Shown: positions 11,880 to 23,209 of the stretch, piece after piece
Position numbering within the stretch: position 1 is the first letter of the stretch
Layout of the letters: the number at the start of each line of letters is the position of its first letter
NCBI RefSeq assembly: GCF_907164915.1
Contig: NC_061862.1
Location: forward strand, 2,294,001-2,358,000
Source of the DNA: Impatiens glandulifera
Lineage: Eukaryota > Streptophyta > Magnoliopsida > Ericales > Balsaminaceae
DNA length: 64,000 nt
Reading direction: 5' to 3'
Notes under the pieces: generated by a model
What the model saw: the letters and a program-made list of their open reading frames with translations, nothing else
Databases searched by the model: none
What the model was told of the DNA's origin: nothing
Translations under genes and position numbers: made by a program

Positions 11880-14800
11880 GTGGACCCAAGTAAATGTGGG
11901 TACCAAATAGTTGTAAATATGTACATTTTGCAGGATCTAAAGAAACGGCTAGGAAACTCTGAATGGTTCTTGGATAGCGGCTGCTCCAGGCACATGACCG
12001 GAAACAACAATTTGCTAACCGATATCAGAACAGTAACCGGTGCTCTAATCACCTTCGGTGACAACTCAAAAGGTAAAACTGTGGGCAAGGGTAAGATTGT
12101 CCATGGTAACCTAACTATTGATAATGTACTTCTAGTTGAAAACCTACGCTTTAACCTGCTTAGCATTAGTCAGATGTGTGATGCTGGATACACGGTAGAA
12201 TTTCTTAAACATGCATGCTTAGTTAAGAACTCTCAAGGTATCGTACTACTAACCGGAAATAGGATAGGTAACATTTACAAGGTAGACTGGAAAACTAGAG
12301 TAGAACATCCTATATGCATGATAGCTAAGACTGATCAAACCTGGTTGTGGCATAAGAGACTAAACCATCTAAACATGAAAACTTTAAACTACATTCGCGG
12401 TAAAAAGCTAGTTGAGGGCATTCCTGATATAGTATTTAATCAAGATAAGGTTTGCTCAGCATGTCAAATGGGTAAACAAACTAGGTCAACCTTTAAGAGT
12501 AAAGGAAACATCCAATCTAGCCGATGCTTAGATCTTCTTCACATGGATTTATTTGGACCGATTCAGGTTGTTATCCTAGGAGGTATGCTTTACACCATGG
12601 TAGTTATTGATGATTATTCTAGATTTACATGGGTAATATTTCTACCATCTAAACGTGAAACTGTATCAAACCTAATTACACTTCTTAAGCGCCTGCAAAA
12701 TGAAAAATCAACTCGCATTAATAGCATTCGAAGTGATCGAGGTACCGAATTTACCAATAGTACATTAACCGCATATCTTGATGAATCCGGCATTAGACAC
12801 GAGTTGTCTAGTGCTAGGACTCCTCAACAAAATGGCCTGGCCGAGAGAAGAAACCGGACTCTCAAGGAAGCCGCACGGTCCATGATAGCTGATTCCGGCA
12901 TTGCTTAGAAATTTTGGGCTGAGGCTATCAACACTGCATGTTATACACAAAATCGGTCTTTAATTAACAAGTTTCACAACAAAACACCGTATGAGGTTTA
13001 TTTTAACAGGGTTCCCAAAATTAAGTACCTCAAGATTTTCGGTTGTAAGTGTTATATACATATAAATGGTAAAACCCAACTCACTGCTTTTAATGCAAAA
13101 ACCGATACCGGGATCATGCTAGGATACTCAGCAGTAAGTAAAGCATATAGAGTGTATAATAATAGAACTGCAACCATGGAGGAAACAATTCACGTTGTTT
13201 TCGATGAATCGGTTGAAAGTAATACTGCTCATGCTTTGATCTACACAACAGATTGGAAAATAACAATATTCATTCTGATAGTGAAGATGAGACTCCGGTC
13301 TTCAGGCGGTTTGTCCATGACCAAATGGGTAATATTGAAACCCAGCCGGATCAAGCTGTTCCACAACAGGAAGCTGACACTTCGGTCCAATCCGAGGAAG
13401 TCGGTCGGTCTGACAATCCTGTTCAGCCTACCGACATGTCTAGACTTGATCAAGTAAACGGTAATTTGGTAGACATCCCTGAACTGAATCTCAGAAGAAA
13501 CAGTAAACATCCTCCTGAGCAAATTATAGGTGACCCTTCAGAACCTGTTCGAACTAGGGGTCAACTTCTGGAAGGATACTTTAATTCCGCTTTTATATCC
13601 CAGATTGAGCCGAAAAGAATAGATGAAGCATTGTCAGATCCGGATTGGATCTTGGGAATGCAAGAAGAGCTAAACCAGTTCGAGAGTAGTAAAGTCTAGT
13701 ACCTAGTCCCTAGACCGAAGGATCAATCGGTCATAGGAACAAGATGGGTATTTAGAAACAAACTCAATGAGGACGGTTTGGTCACGAGGAACAAAGCCAG
13801 ATTAGTGGCACAAGGCTACAAACAGGAAGAAGACATTGATTTTAAAGAATCATTTGCCCCTATAGCTAGGATTGAAGCCATTAGGATTTTTCTAGCCTTT
13901 GCTGCTTTCAAAAACTTTAAGGTTTTTCAAATGGATGTTAAAAGTGCATTCTTGAACGGTGACCTATGTGAAGAGGTGTATGTTGAACAACCACCCGGTT
14001 TCAAGAGCGCTGCATTTCCAAACCATGTATACCGGTTAAATAAGGCTTTATACGGTCTAAAGCAAGCACCTAGAGCCTGGTATGATACACTAACCGCATT
14101 TCTATTACAACATAATTTCACCATCGGTTCGGTGGATAAAACATTGTTTAAATTTGAAAAGAAGGAACATATCCTACTTGTTCAAATCTACGTTGATGAT
14201 ATCATTTTCGGTTCCACTAATCCTAAGCTATGTGATAAATTCTCAAAAATGATGACTGACAAGTTTGAAATGAGTATGATGGAAGAATTAAGCTTCTTCC
14301 TAGGTCTTCAGGTTAAACAACTCAAGGAAGGAACTTTCATAAGCCAACCTAAGTACACCAAGGAACTTCTAAAGAAGTTTGGAATGGACACATGCTCCTC
14401 AGCGGCTACTCCAATGAGCTCATCAATTAAATTGGACAGGGACGATGAGGGCCAATCGGTAGACCAGATCGCATACCGGGGCATGATCGGCTCTCCCCTA
14501 TACTTAACAGCGAGTAGACTGGACATTCTGTTTGTAGTCGGTGTGTGTGGAAGATTCCAAGCAAATCCAAAAAAATCCCACTACACAGCCGCAAAGAGGA
14601 TACTGAAGTATCTAAAGGGCACACCTGATGTCGGTCTGTGGTATCCAAAGGACTCGTCTTTTAATCTAACAATTTACTCAGATGCAGACTATGCAGGTTG
14701 TAAGATTGACAGAAAAAGCACCAGCGGAACATGTCAGTTTCTGGGTGACCGGCTTGTTTCATGGCATAGCAAGAAACAAACATCGGTAGCCACATCTACT

Positions 14801-15154
14801 GCAGAAGTTGAATAACTAGCGGCGGGAAGTTGCTGTTCACAATTACTTTGGATACAACAACAGCTGAAGGACTTCGGTGTCACAGCCGAAGAGTCCCCGA
14901 TCTTCTGTGACAACATGAGTGCCATATCAATAACTTACAATCCGGTTCTCCACTCTAGGACCAAGCATATTGACATAAGGCACCACTTCATCAGGGAACA
15001 TGTCACGCTGAAGCACATCTGGCTGGAATACGTATCGACTGACCAACAAGTGGCCGATATCTTCACGAAGCCTTTACAGGAAGCTAAGTTCTCTCAATTC
15101 AGACTTACTCTCGGCTTAACCGACATTAGTCAGATCCTTCCTAAGGATGCTTAA
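11880..15154 (+). pseudogene. Copia pol: protease, integrase, RT, RNase H (nested element)
   Basis: Protease active site DSGCSRHMTG lies near 11975. The integrase zinc module H...H and C...C (WLWHKRLNHL, VCSACQMGKQ) is followed by the DDE core (LHMDLFGP, RSDRGTEF, TPQQNGLAERRN). RT carries [24 protein letters not shown] and YVDDIIFGS, and RNase H carries [17 protein letters not shown] and VADIFTKPL. It is inactivated by a TAG at 12906, a frameshift near 13240-13260, a TAG near 13697 and a TAA near 14813. The four open pieces otherwise collect into one continuous polyprotein alignment with the minus-strand element. The gag end and the protease frame are separated by stop codons at 11890-11915. 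Confidence 0.9.
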
Positions 15155-15668
15155 AGGGAAACCGGTTCAGACAGATAAAACAGGTAGTTCCTCCTAAATT
15201 GTTGGACTTCAAATCTTCAAGATACTTATGGAAGAACCGCCCAGTTCATCAGATAGAGTAAACCGACCGGCTACCTGGTGCATGCACCAAATAACCGCAT
15301 CGGGATGAACAACTGATGACTGACCGATTCAGAAGCAGGTTATCCTAGATTATTTGAATTCCAAATAGAAGTGGAATAATTATCAGTGTTTAAAGATATC
15401 TGTTCTGAAACATTGGCCTTTCAAAGTAAACTGGTCGCACCTAAAAAGACGTGAAGATCTGTTGATATCTTTCACAGTCCAGGTCTATGACCAACACCCT
15501 ATACTGCAAACATACCTATTTCATGCAATACCTCTTATCCTGCAGTTAATAAATATCATCTCATTTAATACATGGACAATAGGATAATCCCCAAACTAGT
15601 ATTTAAGTAAATCAAACATTCACCAAAACACTCACAAGACAAAAGATTATTCTCTCACTAAGACAAAA

Positions 15669-16429
15669 ATGTCTCAGTTCCCCAACATCCTTCAGGTTGA
15701 TTTTCAATCCTGTTCAAGCACAGAACACTATGAAGTGTACAAGATGATCAAATCCCTGGAAGATACCGGTCTTCGGTACTTCCTGGACGACAAACACACT
15801 ATTTATCCTGAATCAATACTAGAGTTCTTCTATCACGCCAGGGTATTCAGGGGGACCCCCCACTTTGAAACTCACATTCAATCTAAAGTGGGAGGTATCA
15901 TCTTTGATTTCACCGAAAAAGACTTTGGGCGGTGCTTTAGCATGCCAAAGCAAGGGCTGACAGATCTCGACGTTCCGGCTAACATAAAGGCCGAGATCTC
16001 CCTCAACCTCGCACGGTCTGACGAACCGGTTGAGGATCACGGTACAAAATCACACTTGAGAGCTGAATATCAGCTCCTCAATGATGTGATCGGTAGAAGC
16101 ATCTTCGGGAAAGATGTCACAAATACCTACAGTACCTCGAACTTCAACATGATGGCGGCTATAATCACCGGTACACCGGTGAACTGGTCCAGGGTGCTGT
16201 TTGACGTTCTCATCTGGATGGTTGGTATCCGATCAATCGGCTTCATCCCCCAACTAAGCTGCCTTCTTGTGGACTTGGTGTTCCGACCTGTCCCGGAGAA
16301 GGTCTGAACTAAGCCCAAGTGCTGACCAAAGAGATAACCGACTCTTTCTATGAGCGGTTTGAGAGGGCCTGGAGGAGAAGGAACCGTCGTAACAACCCTA
16401 CCGGTGTCGTCAACTCCCACGCACATTGA
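15669..16429 (+). pseudogene. Extra ORF1 (nested element), domain copy 1
   Basis: A 212-codon open frame from ATG (MSQFPNILQVDF), about 515 bp after the RNase H stop. Conserved points are TGLRYFLDDKH near residue 40, a FEF/EFFY helix near 55, EDHG near 120, VNWSRVLFDVLIWM near 175 and GFIPQLS near 195. The frame shifts at about 16295. The homologous tail (CPGEGLN, then QVLT..I.DSFYERFE) continues in another frame, with one TAA, to a stop at 16427. It is paralogous to ORF2 (16902) and ORF3 (18199). It has no similarity I recognise to a catalytic domain; a capsid- or envelope-related or transposon-derived role is speculation. Confidence 0.75.
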
Positions 16430-16901
16430 GTCACTCCTTCCTGCACCCGGTCATTTTGCTGCACGTACCGGGTGTATCTTTATCCAGCATCATCATGATC
16501 ACTTCGGCTTCTATCATGTTTTTCTTCGGTGTTATCTTTGTTCCCTATTCGGCTCTATATGTGCCTTTTTGGTATTATCTATGATATTTTCGGTCTCTTT
16601 TGATTAACCGCGTTTGTGTTAATGCAATTAATGAAAGAGAAATCCTTAATTAATGAGATAACCCCCAACCACCTGAACATTTACTATCCAACCAACTTGG
16701 TTACTTCTCAACTAATACCTACCTCGAGCTCCGCAATCTGCCTCTTCCCAATAAACATTGGAAACATAAAGATTCTCTTGTCTAAGAAAACAAAACTGAC
16801 AATCAAAGCTCATGTTTTCCCTCCAAAAACCGACCCTACATAAAGGGCCATCCTTCACTCAGCTCAACACATCCTAACACATATATCACTTCTGAAATCT
16901 C

Positions 16902-17636
16902 TTGAATTCTATCTCTCTCAAAACCGTAGTCACGCCAAGCCGAACCTTGGGAAACTTTTTAAGCATCGATTTCGATTCATGCATTGAGGAATGGGACGGG
17001 CTGCCCGCAAAGAAACTCATGTTCGAATCCCTCATCCTTACCGGCCTTCGGCCGTTCCTCGAAGAATTCGGTCCGATTCTGATTGAGGACGTCAAAACGT
17101 TCTTCAGAAGCGCCTGCATCAAGGGCAATTACATTGTCTCTACGGTAAGGGATCACACTTTCTTGCTCGATGAAGCCGACTTTGCCTCACTATTCAACCT
17201 GCCCACAGAAGGGTTCTCTGATTTTCCACCTCTGGAAGGGCTTGACGAATTCTATTATGCACTCGTCTTTTCTGGAACCATGGAACCGGTGGAAGACCAT
17301 GGGCCCAAAAACCTTTTGGGGAGACATGCTCAACTTCTTCTTGAGATCGTCACTCGGTCCATTCTTTGTCAGTCCCCTAATCAGCGGTACTCAAAGAACA
17401 CCTACAACATGATGACCAACATCTTTAGCAAAAAGGCCATCAACTGGTCCACGGTCATCTTCCAACGTCTGAAATCCATGGTGATAACCAAGAAAGGTCT
17501 TGGTTATGCACCTCACATCAGCAAACTAATTCTCTCATATCGGCCAGAGTTTGGACCGGGTACACCGGCTTCATCCTCGAACATTCTTGACAAGGATTCG
17601 GTGGAGGAAAGGATTTCCAGAATGTTTCTTCCATAA
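16902..17636 (+). CDS. Extra ORF2 (nested element), domain copy 2
   Basis: About 244 codons are open, ending in ...EERISRMFLP and a stop at 17634-17636. The only upstream initiator in frame is a TTG at 16902; by comparison with the minus-strand copy (ATG at 7841) the true ATG seems lost near 16932. Motifs in order: IDFDS, TGLRPFLEEFGP, VKTFFRSA, LLDEADFASLFNLPTEGFSDFPP (not contiguous with the former), EPVEDHGPK, NMMT, INWSTVIF, GYAPHISKLI and FGPGTPASSSN. The LP-x-EGF piece and the late NW motif recur in ORF1 and ORF3, so the three are diverged tandem copies. The function is unknown. It may still be translated only from a non-ATG codon. Confidence 0.65.
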   Translation: MNSISLKTVVTPSRTLGNFLSIDFDSCIEEWDGLPAKKLMFESLILTGLRPFLEEFGPILIEDVKTFFRSACIKGNYIVSTVRDHTFLLDEADFASLFNLPTEGFSDFPPLEGLDEFYYALVFSGTMEPVEDHGPKNLLGRHAQLLLEIVTRSILCQSPNQRYSKNTYNMMTNIFSKKAINWSTVIFQRLKSMVITKKGLGYAPHISKLILSYRPEFGPGTPASSSNILDKDSVEERISRMFLP

Positions 17637-18198
17637 GCTGTATTTTTCCATTTTTATGTATGCCTATTTCAATCCATTTGTCGGTTTCCCTTCTGCAATG
17701 TTTCATGAATACAATCTCACTTCAGTTTAAATGACCGAGTTGTCTTAACATCTTGAATATACATCTAAGTAACCGATTAACATTATCAAAACAACCGTGT
17801 TCTTATCCGGCTTCAAAGAAAATCCGCTTAAACTCAAAAGATTGTAAAAATCTACTCACTCTAAATAACCGGTTAAATTTAGAAACCGCATCATCAATCG
17901 GTTTCAAAAGAGGATTGCGTCATTAATGGCGAAAGCAAAAGTTTTGGAGGGAAATTTCCCGCCCAAAACCCCCGCCCATGGTTTAGCGCCTATTCCGTTC
18001 CCGCCCATGGTTTGCCGCTCATTTGTCTTGGAGGGAAATTTCCCGCCTAATGTTGATGGGACGGTTGGGCTTCCAAATCGCACCTATAAAAGGGACTCTC
18101 GGCCATTCTATTTCATTCTCACGCGAAACTACTTTCTCTCTCTAAGCTCTCAAACTCTCTGAAGCGGTTATTCCTCAAATTTTCTCAAACTCTCTAAG

Positions 18199-20835
18199 AT
18201 GGGGCGCGATTCGGCCTTGTTTAAGCACTTGACTCAGGTGGATTTCGAGGAAATCCGACAGAAAGGCACATCTGCGGCAAAGGAGGTTATTGACCGGGTA
18301 GCCGAAACCGGTCTGGAGTATTTTCTCGGCGGCCCTCATGTTCTTTATAAGGATGCGGTTACGGAATTTTTCAATACCGCAACCATCTCTGACAATAAGA
18401 TCACCGCAACTGTATGCGGTACTGAAATAAAGCTCACCGAGGCATCGGTGGCAAAGAGCCTGCACCTTCCAACAGCCGGCCAGGATGCAACGGAAGACAT
18501 AGAGATTAAAACCTTTGAGGCAGCTTGCCAGATACTCTCGGCGTCTAAGGAGCCGATAAAAGTATCCGGTAGGAAATCAACGTTGAAACCGGAGTATATT
18601 CCAATCTGTGATATCTTCGCAAGGGCGATTCTGGCAAGGGGAGGAAACTATAGCAGTCTAACAAAGGACAAAATCAGGATGTTGGTCGGCCTGATAGAGG
18701 GAACAAAGGTTAACTGGGCAAAGACAGTGTTCCACAATTTAATGGAAATGGTGAAACCGGACTCAAACCGGTCTTGAGGATACGCCGTTCCTCTCGGAAA
18801 GATCTTCCTTCATCATAATCTGAACATTGGTCCGGGCGTCACCGTCTCCTCAAGAAGCCTGATACGGTCCAAACAATTCCTGGAAAGGAAGCAGCCGGCC
18901 CCCGGTTCAACAGGTGGCCGAAAGAAGACAACCGGCAAGAAAGCGGCCCCAGCCAAAGAAAAGGCCGAAAGCAAAGGAAAAGAGAAAGTAACTTTCACGG
19001 AACCGCCGCAGCAAACGGAGGATGAAGAGTCGACTTCCCTTTCTGAAAGAACCGATACAGAAAAGACCGATGACGAAAGATCGGCCAATGAAGAAGAGCA
19101 TTCGGGCCAGAGCCCCGATAATGCCGATCCTAACGCAAATCCTGAGACCACCGAGGGCGGTGAAGAGGGCGGTGAAGAGGATGGTGAAGAAGGTGGTGAC
19201 GAAGGCGGTCACGAAAGAGGTAACGAAGAAGAGAAGGAGGATGAAGAAGCAGAGGCCGATAGGGTAACTCTGAAAGTCTTAAAGGGCACTATACAGCGAG
19301 CCGAGACAATTGAGGAGTTATACCTGGAATGGCACGAGCACCGGTTCGGCAAACCGTATAGGCAAATCCTACCGGGCTACACAGACGTGGAATGCCTCCT
19401 TAGACTAAAGAGAGTGGAGGACGTGATCATGGACCTCACAAAATCCAATATAATTGAAGAGGTATTACACCGAACCTACCTTTTAAAACCGCAGGCACAA
19501 CTACGGAAGCTAACCATACGCATCCGGAAGATTACGGCGAAGTTCGAAGAGGTGGGACCGAAAGACACCTTAACACCGCTGGTGTTGGAAAGGCTTGAAA
19601 AAGCCAAAGGAGACCTTATTCAGGAAATTGACCGGCTGGAAGCAATGTACGGTCAAAGGGAAATACCGGTTTATACAGCTCCCCGGATTGATACAAGTCC
19701 GGATCACTGCCCAACACCTCCAAGGGCGAATTCAGCAACAGAGGAATCCGACGAAAGAGCGGATCCTAATCTCACCGGGCAATCCCCTCTTACACAACCG
19801 GAAGTCTCCGAATCAGACTTCACAAAGGAATGGGTTGAGAGCCGCTTTCAAGAATTCGAAGACTCCGAGGTTCTCCCTTTGAAGGAGAAATTCCAAAGAA
19901 TCGTTTGCTCGGCACTCAAGTTCGCCAACACCACAAGGTATCTTCTGGATAGAACACAGGACCGGTTCTCAGAAATTGATGAAGATCAACGGGAAGAAGC
20001 GGTTCTGCGCGGCAAACATCTTAAGCGAACCGTAATTTTGGATGATACGACCTCCGAGTTAAAGGAAAACTTTGACCGGCTTGAAAGAGAGACCGATCAA
20101 CGATTGACGGAGGTTGCTAACGACCTGGTCGGCACAACACTCGGACGAGTCTCCGAACTTGAGAAGAAGAATGCCGGTCTCGAGGACGAACTCAAGGCGC
20201 TTTCCGCTCAAGTTGCCGAACTGCTCCAAGCCAAGATAAATGCGGATGCCGCGGCTGTAGAGGCTGATGCCCAAACGGCTAAGAGGGTCCAGGATGAGCT
20301 GGACGCCGAAGCAAGTAAAGAGAAGGAGGCACCGCGACCATCCCAACTTACCGAAGAGGAAGAGGAAGCCGAACGAATTCGAAGGGCGGAGGCCAAGTTC
20401 CCGGGACTTGCAAAGAAGGCAGCCGCTCAAGCTGCGAAGGATGCTGCGCGGTTGGAAAGGGAAAGACGGAGGCTGGAAGGTTTCGCAGACGGCAACAAAA
20501 AGAAAAAGGCGGCCTCTTCCGTTTCAGTTCCGACTAAGCAAAAGAGGGAACCTTCAAAGAAAGTTCAAATAGCCGACCTGCTCAATGAGGTCACTGAAAC
20601 GGTCATCACAAGTATACCACAGCAGGCTGCTCAAGTCGAAGAGGAGGATGAAGAACCCCTGCAGCCCCGGTCTACAAGACAACGAGTCCCCGAACCGGCA
20701 AGTCGACCGCAACCGGTGAAGAAAAAGTGGAACATATATGACTTCTCGGACTCGGAATATGGGCTCTCTTTTCTCTTTCCTTTACTTGTCTTAGTATTTC
20801 TATATATTATTTTCGGTTATCTATCATATATATAA
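18199..20835 (+). pseudogene. Extra ORF3: domain copy 3 + coiled coil + hydrophobic end
   Basis: The frame is continuous for 879 codons except for one TGA at 18775-18777. Residues 1-192 are domain copy 3 (MGRDSALFKHLTQVDFEE, TGLEYFLGGPHVL, VTEFFNTATI, LHLPTAG, VNWAKTVFHNLMEM). Past the stop the same frame resumes with GYAVPLGKIF, which matches GYAPHISKLI of ORF2, so the stop is a point mutation. Then come a basic then very acidic linker (EEGGEEDGEEGG near 19150-19210), long heptad-like helices (19400-20460, LDRTQDRF..., RLERETDQRL, ELEKKNAGLEDEL), Lys-rich patches, and finally LSFLFPLLVLVFLYIIFGYL, a run long enough for one membrane span, just before the stop. A transmembrane C-terminus plus coiled coil is the feature used to call such ORFs env-like. 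The minus-strand sister does not show the hydrophobic end. Confidence 0.72.
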
Positions 20836-20875
20836 AGCTATTTTTGAAACCGACCATCTTTTGCATCTCTACTTA

Positions 20876-21247
20876 GTTTTGATAATTTTAAATAAAATAA
20901 TCAAAAAAGGAGAAATTGATAAGATAATAGATAAGACTTTTCCAAATTTTTTCTCAAAATTTTTCGAAAAATTCTCCTAAGTCAGTTTCAAAAATCCGGA
21001 CAAACAAAACAACCGGCCTACGGTTGCAAACTTACATGATTTTGATAATTTTAATTAAAATAATCAAAAAGGGAGAAATTGATAAGATAAAAGATAAGAC
21101 TTTTCCAAAATTTTTCTCAAAAAAATTTTTTTCGAAAAATTCTCCTAAGTCAGTTTCAAAAATCCGGACAAACAAAACAACCGGCCTACGGTTGCAAACT
21201 TACATGATTTTGATAATTTTAAATAAAATAATCAAAAAGGGAGAAAT
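20876..21247 (+). repeat. Triplicated polypurine-tract block
   Basis: The block TTTTGATAATTTTAA.TAAAATAATCAAAAAGGGAGAAATTG occurs at about 20877-20920, 21037-21083 and 21208-21250. Between blocks lies a conserved ~115-bp spacer (GATAAGACTTTTCC..., CAAACAAAACAACCGGCCTACGG...). Only the third block abuts the LTR and serves as the expected PPT. The first two are followed by TTGATAAGATAA, which itself resembles the LTR start. Confidence 0.9.
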
Positions 21248-22556
21248 TGTTAGATAAAATTAGACCGGTTCAAACAAACCTAACTTAAATAAACCTTCCA
21301 TGCAGGAACAAGGAACCGGACCGGACAAACAAAAGAACCCGCTAAGAAAACTAGCCGGTCAGGTCATTAAACCGACCAGGAACACCTGGAATACAACCGC
21401 ACAAAGAAAGGTCGGCCAAAGCTTAAAATCGGAAATATCAGACAGCCGACCGGCCACAAGGGAAAGGAATAACCGGAAGAAGTCCGGTTACATCACTCAT
21501 ACTGGAAGCCATCCGGTTAAGTCAAATGACCGACCAATACAAGAAGATAATTCGGGTATCTGTTGAGAATGATACCAAAGGAACAGACTGAACACTTCCA
21601 TATCCATACAAGTCTGAGGAAAGTCTGTAGGCTGCAGAAGACAGTCCTACCGGATCTTTCCACTTCGGGATAAGTCAGAAAGGATATCTTCCAAGTACAG
21701 ACAACTGTCTAACAGACAGTGTCTACATTGAGTAAAAGACAAACCTAGCAGGTTTGTCTTACATACCGGAAGAACAGACTGCCAGGTCTGAGGTTGACCG
21801 TCAGGTCTGAAAAGGTGACCGCAGGCTCTGAATCACTAAATCACTGAACCTCTGCATCTCTACTCAACCAATCAGATTCAAGGCAGTGAAATATGACCGT
21901 TGGCATATTTCACCTATAAAAGGAGCAGTTGAAGAAGAGTAAATGTGGGACACATTGGGACAAGTAAGATACAGTGAAACAAGTGAGAAATTCTAAGAGC
22001 ATTTACTCTACAAGTGATAAGACTGTGCTATTCTAAGAAAGCCTAAGTGCTGAAGTTAAAGTGTGTGTTTTACAATTTCGGTGTAAATTGTAAGAGAGTT
22101 ATCGAGCAGAAAATAAGTCTCGATCGGATTGTACTTGTATTCCTTAGTGAATATCCTTCTCGCGGTTTCGAGAGGAAGGGGTGACGTAGGAGTTTTATCT
22201 CCGAACATCCATAAAGTCTGTCTTGTTATTTACTGTCTGCCGATTTCATTATCTAACCGACCTATACCGCTCCAACTTACCTAATCCCATCTAAACCGAA
22301 TATCCAGATTACAGAAACCGACCCACCAAATCTCAAACCTTCATCATCTAAAACTGGTTCTGCCTATCATATAAGTGTGCCGCTTCAACCTGAAAGCAAA
22401 CCTCTTCCGCGCTTGAACCTAGTTCAAGGGTTTGTGACAGGTTGTATAGTATTGAAACCCGGTGTTAATCTCTAACCGGATTAACCACCACCCTTCGAGT
22501 GAGAACCGCTAACCGGTTCAACCCCCGGTCCTCCAGCGGCTACCTAAATCCTAACA
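21248..22556 (+). repeat. 3' LTR of nested plus-strand element
   Basis: TGTTAGATAAAATTAGAC ... CTAAATCCTAACA, 1309 bp. It aligns with the reverse complements of the 2285, 6202 and 24859 LTRs and is somewhat longer. A clear TATA box (CCTATAAAAGGAGC, about 21913-21926) marks the U3/R promoter. A very conserved segment around 22141-22215, ending near AACATCCATAAA, lies in presumptive R/U5. Confidence 0.92.
21914..21923 (+). promoter_or_regulatory. LTR TATA box
   Basis: CTATAAAAGG sits about 665 bases into the LTR, conserved as TATAAAAG(A/G)AG in all other LTRs of this family here, and is preceded by a short T/C-rich stretch. It is the likely element promoter. Confidence 0.7.
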
Positions 22557-22989
22557 GATGGTTTAACCTTTTATGCCATAGCCAGGTTTGATCATTTTTA
22601 GCTATCATGCAAACATGATGCTCCACTTCATTTTTCCAGTCTACCTTGTACATATTTCCTAACCTATTTCCGGTTAGTAGTGTGCTACCCTGAGAGTTTT
22701 TAACTAAGCATGCATGTCTAAGAAATTCTACAATATATCCAGCATCACACATCTGACTAATACTTAGTAGGTTAAAATGTAGATTTTCAACTAGAAGTAC
22801 ATTGTTAATTGTTAAATTACAATGGACAATCTTACATTTGCCCACAGTTCTACCTCTTGAGTTGTCACCAAAAACTATCATTGCACCGGTTTCTATTTTG
22901 ATATCGGTCAGAAGGTTGCTGTTTCCAGTCATATGTCTGGAACAACCGCTGTCCAAGTACCACTCAGAATTTCCTAGCCGTTTCTTCAT
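22557..22989 (-). pseudogene. Protease and integrase zinc-finger start (minus element)
   Basis: The minus-strand frame starts at 22989 (MKKRLGNSEWYLDSGCSRHM) with an intact copia protease active site DSG and downstream LLSISQMCDAGY. It ends at the integrase motif WLWHKRLNHL, where the LTR of the nested element interrupts it at 22556/22557. The pol remainder resumes at 11654 without the integrase core. It is very similar to 11945-12370 on the other strand. Confidence 0.9.
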
Positions 22990-23209
22990 AACCTATAAAA
23001 TACACATATTTACAACTATTTGGTACCCACATTTACTTGGGTCCACGGTTGATTAGTCCCTTGGGTATCCAGACTTTAATAAGTCGGATAACTTTCCCGG
23101 TTATGGTTCTAATTAGTTTTCCTGTGCTTGGCTTGACATCTTTCTGTTGTCCTAAGAGTGCCTTTTTTTGTAGTGATTTTTGGTTTATTCTATGTGGTCG
23201 TGGATCGGT

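Larger units (their letters stand above)
11655..22556 (+). mobile_element. Nested plus-strand copia element, 5'-truncated
   Basis: A second member of the same family, inserted head-on in the first. It starts inside the gag C-terminus (about 11700-11890), then pol (11880-15154), three extra ORFs (15669-20835), a triplicated PPT block (20876-21247) and a 1309-bp 3' LTR (21248-22556). No 5' LTR, PBS or gag N-terminus is present. The host element also lacks its integrase core at the left junction, about 700 bp judged by the sister copy. One deletion probably removed both. The right junction is clean: LTR ending CCTAACA followed by GATGG in the host frame just after the integrase HL motif. Confidence 0.88.

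Noticed and set aside
11880..11945. Possible intron between gag stop and protease (GTAAATG ... TTTTGCAG)
   Set aside because: Joining the apparent donor to the acceptor in either element does not bring gag and protease into one open frame; decay or another expression mechanism is as likely.
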